Source of the DNA: Paenibacillus sp. FSL H7-0737
GTDB lineage: Bacteria > Bacillota > Bacilli > Paenibacillales > Paenibacillaceae
Direction: 5' to 3'
DNA: 64,000 bases
NCBI RefSeq assembly: GCF_000758545.1
Contig: NZ_CP009279.1
Coordinates: forward strand, 4,588,001-4,652,000
Position 1 is the stretch's first letter, and each line of letters starts with the position of its first letter. Under the pieces are notes generated by a model, which did no database searches, was not told the origin of the DNA, and saw nothing but the letters and a program-made list of their open reading frames with translations. Of this stretch, positions 51,059 through 57,267 are shown in pieces. The position numbers were made by a program, and so were the translations under genes.

Positions 51059-51927
51059 ACACGGTCACCATCCTTGTCGTACTTGAAGAAGCCTTCTCCT
51101 GATTTCATACCCAGTTGTCCTGCACGTACCATCTTCTTAAGAATTGTAGAAGGACGGTATTTCAGTTCTCCGTATTCACGGAACATATTTTCGAGTGCCG
51201 CAAGAACCGAATCCAGGCCAAATCTGTCAGCCATTTCAAGCGGTCCATATTGGAATTGATAACCAATACGCATAGCATCGTCAATATCCTGTGCGGAGGC
51301 AACGCCTTCTTGCAGTACATGCATAGCTTCATTGATAAACAAGCAAATGAGGCGTGATGTTACAAATCCTGGGGATTCATAAATCATTACACCTTTTTTC
51401 TCAACAATCTCATCAACAAAGGATTTTGTATCTTCAAAAGTAGCATCTGAAGTTTTCAGACCACGTACGATTTCTACAAGATCCACTTTAGCTACAGGAT
51501 ATATGAAATGCATTCCGATCACGCGTTCCGGATACATCGTAGAACTTGCAAGTTCAGTCAAGCTAAGTGTTGATGTATTGCTGGCAAGAATAATGTGGTT
51601 CGGGCATACTTGATCCAATTGATTCAAAATCTTTTTCTTTTCTTCCAAATCCTCAACAATGGTTTCGATAACCATGTCACAAGAGCTGAGCTCCGCGAAA
51701 TGTGTCACTTTTTGAATGCGGCTAAGAATCAGCTTTTTCTCAGCTTGAGTGATCGCCCATTTCTCCAGTTGCTTATCTAGACTTGTCTCGATCATTTCGT
51801 AAGAGTAGTCCAGTTTCTCCGCGGTTTTCTCCACTAGTAATACATCCAGGCCTTTGGCTGCTAACATTTCAGCAATACCTTGTCCCATTGTGCCACCGCC
51901 GATGACACCTATTTTTTTGAAATTCAT
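51055..51927 (-). CDS. 3-Hydroxybutyryl-CoA dehydrogenase
   Basis: 290 residues. NAD-binding Rossmann domain KKIGVIGGGTMGQGIAEMLAAKG. The family active-site region includes ASNTSTLSLTELAS and GMHFIYPVAKVDLVEIVRGLKTS with the catalytic histidine. The C-terminal helical domain has VTSRLICLFINEAMHVLQEGVAS and the FGLDSVLAAL segment. Resembles Hbd, MmgB and PaaH. GGAG lies about 9 bases before the ATG. First of a two-gene unit with ackA, which points to acetyl-CoA/acetoacetyl-CoA turnover or butyrate-type or fatty-acid metabolism. Confidence 0.93.
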   Translation of the reverse strand: MNFKKIGVIGGGTMGQGIAEMLAAKGLDVLLVEKTAEKLDYSYEMIETSLDKQLEKWAITQAEKKLILSRIQKVTHFAELSSCDMVIETIVEDLEEKKKILNQLDQVCPNHIILASNTSTLSLTELASSTMYPERVIGMHFIYPVAKVDLVEIVRGLKTSDATFEDTKSFVDEIVEKKGVMIYESPGFVTSRLICLFINEAMHVLQEGVASAQDIDDAMRIGYQFQYGPLEMADRFGLDSVLAALENMFREYGELKYRPSTILKKMVRAGQLGMKSGEGFFKYDKDGDRV

Positions 51928-52035
51928 AAAAAAGTCTCCATCCTTTCAGGTATCTATACTTTTGTATTGTACCTTGTCTGTCGCAAAAATTTATAAAGCC
52001 CGACATATAATGATATCTTAGCATGCCTGAAAAGT

Positions 52036-52070
52036 AAAAAAAAATAACCAGCATAAATATTTATGCTGGT
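52036..52070 (-). terminator. Terminator overlapping the stop codon of the FtsH-like gene
   Basis: Perfect 11-bp inverted repeat CCAGCATAAAT / ATTTATGCTGG followed by TTATTTTTTTT on the minus strand. The last two sense codons and the TAA (52061-52063) of the FtsH-like gene lie inside the stem. Confidence 0.9.
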
Positions 52071-53563
52071 AAAAGGACGCTGTCACGAAATTGACATCGA
52101 AATTGCTCTCCAGAGAGTACTTCTTCCTTCATTAAAATGTCAAGAGAGTAATCAAATACATTTCGTTGCTTTTCAAGGTGCTCACGAGTGCGCGTCATCA
52201 GCTCATCCAATATCTTACTATTTTCCTTCATAAGCTCTTCAGTGGTAACCATTTCCAGCTTAGCAATACCCAGCGAAGTTAAACCTGACTTCATCATCGT
52301 TTCCACAATATTCAGCGCCTGATCGAAATCACCGCGTGAACCTGTGCTTCGTCCACCATAATACATTTCTTCAGCAGCTGCTCCACCAAGTGCAATCATA
52401 ATCTGATCTTCGAGATAATCTTTGGTGTACAAATACTGCTCTTGCTGAGGATTATGTCGCACATAACCAAGGGCTTGCCCACGCGGAGTCAGCGTAACCT
52501 GACTAACGCTTCCGGGACGAAGGAGCTCTGCCATGATGGCATGTCCCAATTCATGAATGGCGACTCTCTTTTTCTCTTCGTGATTTGTTTCTCTATCCGT
52601 TTTTTCACCCATCATTACCTTGTCAATCGCCATCGACAGATGCCGCTGCTCAACTTTCGTCAAGTCCTCACGCATCATATAAATCGCAGCCTCATTCATG
52701 ACACTTTCAAGCTGAGCACCGGAAAAGCCATAGGCTTCTTCAGCAATTTTGTCGAGACTCACATCTGGATGAAGAGGTTTATTCTTCGCATGCAATTCCA
52801 GAATCGATTTGCGGCCCTTTTTGTCAGGCATGTCCACTTGAATATGACGGTCGAAGCGTCCAGGACGTAGCAATGCCGAATCAAGCATTTCTTTCCGGTT
52901 TGTTGCAGCTACCAGTAGAATACGCGGTGTTTCGTTATTATAAATACCATCCATCTCAGTCAACAGCTGATTCAAGGTCTGATCATATTCACGCTGCTGT
53001 CCGCCTTCACGTTTACCGCCAATTACGTCAATTTCATCAATAAAAATAATGGCACTCTGTTTATTTTCCTTAACAGCACGGTTACGAGCATCCTTGAACA
53101 AATCGCGGATCCGGCCGGCCCCGACACCTACATACATTTCTACAAATTCACTGCCTGATGCAGCCACGAATACAGAGTTTGTATAATGCGCAGCTGCTCT
53201 GGCCATAAGGGTCTTACCTGTTCCTGGAGGGCCAGTGAGTAGAATCCCTTTCAAAGGGCGAATCCCAAATTTACTGATCTCCTCATGCCGGATCAAAAAA
53301 TCAAGTGCCTCACGAAGCTCTTGCTTCGCATTATCTTGCCCACCTATTTCTTCAAAAGTGAGCTTTGAAGGTCCTTCCTTCTTGCGTTTCTTTCCAGCAC
53401 CAGCGTTCACTGTAAGCCCACCACGCAAATGAGCAATTATAAGTAGTGCAGTGAGCATCCCAGCTGCTATAACAATCGGGAATATATTAATACCTAAAAA
53501 AGCCATGAAAATAAACAGTACAGGAATAAATCCGAGTAAAATTTCTTTAAGGTACTTAGGCAT
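52061..53563 (-). CDS. FtsH-like membrane AAA+ zinc protease
   Basis: About 500 residues from the ATG at 53563 (GGGGGT about 9 bases upstream). Two closely spaced hydrophobic stretches at the N terminus (ILLGFIPVLFIFMAFLGI, FPIVIAAGMLTALLIIAHL) lack the large extracytoplasmic loop of true FtsH. The AAA+ domain has Walker A GPPGTGKT, Walker B IIFIDEID and the arginine fingers RPGRFDRH. The peptidase M41 domain has HELGH and a third metal carboxylate in TGSRGDFDQA. This looks like a second, compact FtsH paralogue. It overlaps the preceding membrane-protein gene by 8 bases, suggesting partnership. Substrates unknown; spore formers often carry such paralogues. Confidence 0.88.
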   Translation of the reverse strand: MPKYLKEILLGFIPVLFIFMAFLGINIFPIVIAAGMLTALLIIAHLRGGLTVNAGAGKKRKKEGPSKLTFEEIGGQDNAKQELREALDFLIRHEEISKFGIRPLKGILLTGPPGTGKTLMARAAAHYTNSVFVAASGSEFVEMYVGVGAGRIRDLFKDARNRAVKENKQSAIIFIDEIDVIGGKREGGQQREYDQTLNQLLTEMDGIYNNETPRILLVAATNRKEMLDSALLRPGRFDRHIQVDMPDKKGRKSILELHAKNKPLHPDVSLDKIAEEAYGFSGAQLESVMNEAAIYMMREDLTKVEQRHLSMAIDKVMMGEKTDRETNHEEKKRVAIHELGHAIMAELLRPGSVSQVTLTPRGQALGYVRHNPQQEQYLYTKDYLEDQIMIALGGAAAEEMYYGGRSTGSRGDFDQALNIVETMMKSGLTSLGIAKLEMVTTEELMKENSKILDELMTRTREHLEKQRNVFDYSLDILMKEEVLSGEQFRCQFRDSVLLPA

Positions 53564-54098
53564 TATTCCATACCCCCAAGGTCGCAGGTTTTCGCGGCAA
53601 AATAATAAATTTGCTTTCTTTTCCATTACTCAAGCTTACGTACACATTGTTGTCGTCGATATCAGTAGATGCTATCACATCTTTAAATTCCGTATTTTGC
53701 TGTTTCAATCTATCAAGTTCTGTAGGTATAATCGTATATTTACGGCTCTCCATGGCTTCAGCTACAGAGAACATCGCTTTATCCCAGTAATCATCCAATA
53801 GTTCACTTGAATTTTGCTCCACATCGAGTTTAAGTTTACGTCCTTCAATCACTGATTTTCCTTCTTTGGATACATACGATACTAGATCACGTAAATTCGT
53901 GCCCGGCTGCAAATCAAGTTTCAAAGTGACCTCATCGCGGTTAATACTAATATGTGAAGTATTTACTCCCTCAAATCCGGTTACAATCTTTTGGAGCGGT
54001 TCCTGTAAAGCAAACTGACGATATAAAAAGAATCCTCCGAATAATAGCATAGCCGACAGTAGAGACGTTATCAGTACAGGTACAAGACGTAATTTCAA
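53556..54098 (-). CDS. Membrane-anchored protein coupled to the FtsH-like protease
   Basis: Not recognised. From the TTG at 54098, which has AGAGGAGG 7 bases upstream, about 180 residues. The ATG at 54116 lies before that site and would read through it. A single N-terminal transmembrane helix (LVPVLITSLLSAMLLFGGFFLY) precedes an extracytoplasmic domain of about 150 residues. That domain has alternating strands and helices, including VTLKLDLQPGTNLRDLVSYVSKEG, a hydrophilic helix, and DDNNVYVSLSNGKESKFIILP. It overlaps the protease gene by 8 bases. It may be an adaptor, inhibitor or sensor replacing the missing periplasmic loop of FtsH (inference). Confidence 0.75.
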   Translation of the reverse strand: MKLRLVPVLITSLLSAMLLFGGFFLYRQFALQEPLQKIVTGFEGVNTSHISINRDEVTLKLDLQPGTNLRDLVSYVSKEGKSVIEGRKLKLDVEQNSSELLDDYWDKAMFSVAEAMESRKYTIIPTELDRLKQQNTEFKDVIASTDIDDNNVYVSLSNGKESKFIILPRKPATLGVWNNA

Positions 54099-54116
54099 GA
54101 AACGTCCTCCTCTCAA

Positions 54117-54447
54117 AGATGAAAAAATGTAAACAGAATGATCCTAAGTCATAGCTGCTAAGAGCTCACCAGAGCCTGACGTTCTACTAACACTGTTCTA
54201 ATTACAAACAGTAGTATATCACAGGTGTATATACTATATTGAAAAAAAGTGTGAAGATATTTAAAATTTTATTTTTTAATTCTTTCCATTTTATTTAATT
54301 TATTGATTTAATTCGACAAAAAAAGGGCTGTTACTCTTAAAATAACAGACCTTTTTTCGTATGAATCTTTAAATCCCAATATATAAATCCACTCTTATAG
54401 TATATCACAATTCGTGTACTAATAGTATATCAAATAATATGTCATTT
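54117..54447. other. AT-rich intergenic region with repeated TGATATACTA motifs and a two-way terminator
   Basis: A bidirectional terminator occupies 54317-54358: arms near AAGGGCTGTTA and TAACAGACCTT with T runs at both ends. On the minus strand the extended -10-like word TGATATACTA occurs near 54213-54222, 54399-54410 and 54425-54433. The first may be the promoter of the membrane-protein/FtsH-like operon. No gene is seen. Confidence 0.55.
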
Positions 54448-54482
54448 TAAAAAACAAGCGAACCATAAATGGTCCGCTTGTT
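54448..54482 (-). terminator. Terminator of ypmB
   Basis: Stem AACAAGCGGACCAT / ATGGTTCGCTTGTT on the minus strand, followed by T residues, about 25 bases past the ypmB stop. Confidence 0.87.
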
Positions 54483-54506
54483 TCTCTTATAATGCCTTTG
54501 TTTAAT

Positions 54507-55025
54507 TTAACGGCTAGGTAAACTGTAACCTTCACCCATTCGAGCCCCATCCGAGAACCGATAAAATTGATAATAATATCGACCGCTTTGTTTATAAAAA
54601 AGCTGCCAAGCATACTCCCCGTTATATACTCCTGGCAACAACCGCTCAATGCTGATGTCCGGAAGATCGGCTTTTATAAGGCTACGCATTTTCGCTTCAG
54701 AGGTTCCTTTACTTAGTTCTTCAGCATATACTGCGTCGGTTCCTTCAGCAAACTTCCCATCTACAGTAAAACGTACCCAAACCATCAACTCGGTCCCGGC
54801 TTCATTCTTCCCTGTTAAGACCCAGTACACCGCATTTTTATCCCACACGGATTTCTGCGCTTTGGTTACCTCTGTCAGACCAGCACTGGTTTTAGCGACA
54901 TCCTTAGCGATATCTCGCTCGTTCCATTGATCTTTCATAATATAAGCATAGAACTGGATAAGTCCGAACAGAAGGAGCAGAATCAGAACTGACCCCAGGA
55001 GGATCCATTTTTTCCTTTTCTTCAA
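54507..55025 (-). CDS. ypmB: YpmB-like membrane-anchored protein (DUF5590)
   Basis: 172 residues from a TTG with AAGGGAG 7 bases upstream. One N-terminal membrane helix (WILLGSVLILLLLFGLIQFYAY) after a KKRKK basic patch, then an extracytoplasmic domain resembling two tandem PepSY-like halves. Segments YWVLTGKNEAGTELMVWV and the C-terminal YAWQLFYKQSGRYYYQFYRFSDG fit Bacillus YpmB (DUF5590). Function not established. In Bacillus ypmB lies between dinG and aspB-asnS; here mtaD, rex and dinG lie on one side and the FtsH-like genes on the other, and aspB is absent from the window. Confidence 0.8.
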   Translation of the reverse strand: MKKRKKWILLGSVLILLLLFGLIQFYAYIMKDQWNERDIAKDVAKTSAGLTEVTKAQKSVWDKNAVYWVLTGKNEAGTELMVWVRFTVDGKFAEGTDAVYAEELSKGTSEAKMRSLIKADLPDISIERLLPGVYNGEYAWQLFYKQSGRYYYQFYRFSDGARMGEGYSLPSR

Positions 55026-55060
55026 GGTACAGCTCCCTTTCTAGTAATATATCTTTTTTG

Positions 55061-55090
55061 ATTATATAACACACCTGTGTGTTTATCCAA
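55061..55090 (-). promoter_or_regulatory. ypmB promoter with dyad in the spacer
   Basis: Minus strand: TTGGAT (55085-55090), 18 bases, TATAAT (55061-55066). The spacer holds the inverted repeat AACACAC-ag-GTGTGTT (55068-55083). A dyad between -35 and -10 is the classic place for a repressor. Confidence 0.55.
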
Positions 55091-55130
55091 AGTTTCATAT
55101 CCAATTCAATGATCTAATTATCAGAAACAC

Positions 55131-55171
55131 AAAAGGCTGTAACTTTGCAATCGCAGAAAGTCACAGCCTTT
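55131..55171 (-). terminator. Terminator of rex-mtaD
   Basis: Arms AAAGGCTGT and ACAGCCTTT, extended by ACTTT/AAAGT, with TTTTG on the minus strand, about 25 bases after the mtaD stop. Confidence 0.8.
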
Positions 55172-55194
55172 CAGTTATTCGTTATGATCTTAGA

Positions 55195-56496
55195 CTACCG
55201 TTTAAGCAGTCCATCAAATGATTCTTGCGCCTTACGACGGATTGCTTCCTCATCTAGCGTTACACATTCTCCATGTTTTACAACCTGTTTACCATTCACC
55301 CATACATGCTCAACATCCTTGGCACTGGCAGAGTATACAGCATGAGACAACAGATCTGTGTGTGGTAGCAAATGCGGCTGGTCTATATCAATCGCGATAA
55401 AGTCCGCTTTCATGCCAACAGCGAGTCTACCCACATCATTTAAAAAGATAGACTTTGCGCCATACTCTGTAGCTATACGCAGCGCTTCCGGAGCTGGAAC
55501 AGCCGTCGGATCACCACTTACACCTTTATGGATGAGGGCTGCAAGACGCATCTCTTCAAACATATCCAGGTTATTATTGCTTGCCGCACCATCTGTACCC
55601 AGTGATACCTTCACACCAGCCTTTAGAAGATCCGTAACCCGAGCCACTCCACTAGCCAGTTTCAGATTACTTCCTGGGTTATGAGACACGCCTACATCAT
55701 GACGAGCCAGTATCTCGATCTCTTCATCATTCAAATGAACGCCATGTGCAACAATAGACGGACGTGTGAACATTCCAAGCTTCTCTAAATGCGCTACAGG
55801 CCGAAGTCCGTAATCCACCACATTCTGCTCCACTTCGCGTTTGGTCTCGGACATATGGGTATGCATCGGTAAATCCAAATCATGTGCCGCTTGAACAAAC
55901 TTAACAAAGAAGTCTGGTGGGCAAGTATATGGGGCGTGTGGCGAGATCATCGTCGTAATTCTACCATCAGCCTTACCATGCCAATTTCGTGCAAAAGAAA
56001 TCGCTTCCGCAAGCTTGTGATTTTGTACTTCCTCTGGGCATAATCCGATTACACCTCTCATCAGTACGGAACGGATGCCTGATAATTCGACTACCTCTGC
56101 TACTCGGTCCATATGATCATACATATCCAAGAAGGTTGTAGTACCACCTTTTAGCATTTCCAGTACCGACAAGGAGGTTCCCCAGTATACATCTTCTCCA
56201 GTGAATTTCGCTTCCATCGGCCACATCTTCTCTTGAAGCCACACCTGAAGTGCTAAATCATCTCCATAACCACGAAGCAATGACATTGCCGCATGGCCAT
56301 GTGTGTTTACCAGACCTGGCATAAACAGCAGACGACTGCCATCAACAACTTGCACATCATCTTCCATTAAAGGCTCTTCTTTTCCTATGTAAGTGATCAA
56401 ATCATCTTCAATAGTCATATATCCATTCAGAACCGGCTCATCCGTTCCCGGAATAAGAAAACGCCCGCCCTTAATAATCGTTTTACTGCTCTTCAT
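55195..56496 (-). CDS. mtaD: 5-Methylthioadenosine/S-adenosylhomocysteine deaminase-type amidohydrolase
   Basis: 433 residues, amidohydrolase superfamily. Zinc ligands in GLVNTHGHAAMSLLRGYGDD, a histidine in MHTHMSETKREVEQN, another in VAHGVHLNDEEIEILARH, and the catalytic aspartate in VSLGTDGAASNNNLDMFEEMR. The sequence pattern fits MtaD/TrzF-like deaminases that convert MTA or SAH to the inosyl form. Guanine or other purine-ring deaminases are possible alternatives. Its ATG overlaps the rex stop by 14 bases, so it is co-transcribed with the redox repressor. Cytosolic. Confidence 0.88.
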   Translation of the reverse strand: MKSSKTIIKGGRFLIPGTDEPVLNGYMTIEDDLITYIGKEEPLMEDDVQVVDGSRLLFMPGLVNTHGHAAMSLLRGYGDDLALQVWLQEKMWPMEAKFTGEDVYWGTSLSVLEMLKGGTTTFLDMYDHMDRVAEVVELSGIRSVLMRGVIGLCPEEVQNHKLAEAISFARNWHGKADGRITTMISPHAPYTCPPDFFVKFVQAAHDLDLPMHTHMSETKREVEQNVVDYGLRPVAHLEKLGMFTRPSIVAHGVHLNDEEIEILARHDVGVSHNPGSNLKLASGVARVTDLLKAGVKVSLGTDGAASNNNLDMFEEMRLAALIHKGVSGDPTAVPAPEALRIATEYGAKSIFLNDVGRLAVGMKADFIAIDIDQPHLLPHTDLLSHAVYSASAKDVEHVWVNGKQVVKHGECVTLDEEAIRRKAQESFDGLLKR

Positions 56497-57136
56497 TTCC
56501 GATTTCTTCCTTTCCGTCTTTCAAATAATAAGCAAGGCTTTGCAAATCCGTTGTAAAATCGGCAGCATGAACCCGGATATTCGATGGTGTTTTTAGAATC
56601 ACTGGTGCAAAATTCAAAATCGCCTCAATGCCAGACTCAATGAGAATATCTGCTACATTCTGCGCTTCTGAATCAGGCACAGTAATGATCCCAATTCGAA
56701 TACCTTGCTCACGAACCGTCTGACCAAGCTCCTCCATCGGCTGAACGGTAAGAGAGTTGATTTTCCGCCCTACCTTAGGTGCATAGGAGTCAAATATAGC
56801 GGTAATCTTCATAGTATCTTTCAGATAAGCATTGTAATTAGATAATGCATGTCCAAGGTTACCGGCACCTACTAAAGCCACATTCAATTGTTGATCCAGC
56901 TTCAGAATATGACGGATTTTTTCAATAAGATAAGTTACGTCATACCCGATACCTTTTCTACCAAAGTCTCCAAAATAAGCTAAATCTTTACGAATTTGAG
57001 CAGGATTCAAATCAAGTTTTTGTCCTAGTTCTTGTGAGGAAACGGTTAATATTTCACGTTTCTGGAGATCATTCAAGAAACGCAAGTACACAGGAAGTCT
57101 GCGAACAACGGCTTCTGATATTTTATCCGATTTCAT
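56483..57136 (-). CDS. rex: Redox-sensing transcriptional repressor Rex
   Basis: 217 residues. N-terminal winged helix (about 1-75) with VSSQELGQKLDLNPAQIRKDLAYFGDFGRKGIGY, the Rex DNA-binding signature. The C-terminal Rossmann domain has NVALVGAGNLGHALSNY for NADH, then IGIITVPDSEAQNVADIL and AILNFAPVIL. It represses anaerobic and fermentation genes when NADH/NAD is low. No clear Rex box (TTGTGAA-type) was found in the window by eye. First of a two-gene unit with mtaD. Confidence 0.97.
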   Translation of the reverse strand: MKSDKISEAVVRRLPVYLRFLNDLQKREILTVSSQELGQKLDLNPAQIRKDLAYFGDFGRKGIGYDVTYLIEKIRHILKLDQQLNVALVGAGNLGHALSNYNAYLKDTMKITAIFDSYAPKVGRKINSLTVQPMEELGQTVREQGIRIGIITVPDSEAQNVADILIESGIEAILNFAPVILKTPSNIRVHAADFTTDLQSLAYYLKDGKEEIGNEEQ

Positions 57137-57200
57137 AATTTACCTCCTAATTTAAGTGATATTCTGTTCAAATCCTATCGAAATATCTGCACCTCGTCTC

Positions 57201-57235
57201 AAGGAAGAGCGGTATTCTTATACCGCCCTTCCTTG
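57201..57235. other. Strong hairpin between dinG and rex
   Basis: Near-perfect inverted repeat AAGGAAGAGCGGTAT / ATACCGCCCTTCCTT with a 4-base loop. No T run on either side, so a terminator role is doubtful. It lies 33-67 bases past the dinG stop and upstream of rex. Confidence 0.6.
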
Positions 57236-57267
57236 TAGAGTGATTAATAAGATTGATGACGTTCTTT

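Noticed and set aside
57137..57267. Rex or LexA operator around rex/dinG
   Set aside because: No TTGTGAA-type palindrome or GAAC-N4-GTTC box could be found by eye. The strong hairpin here lacks operator features.
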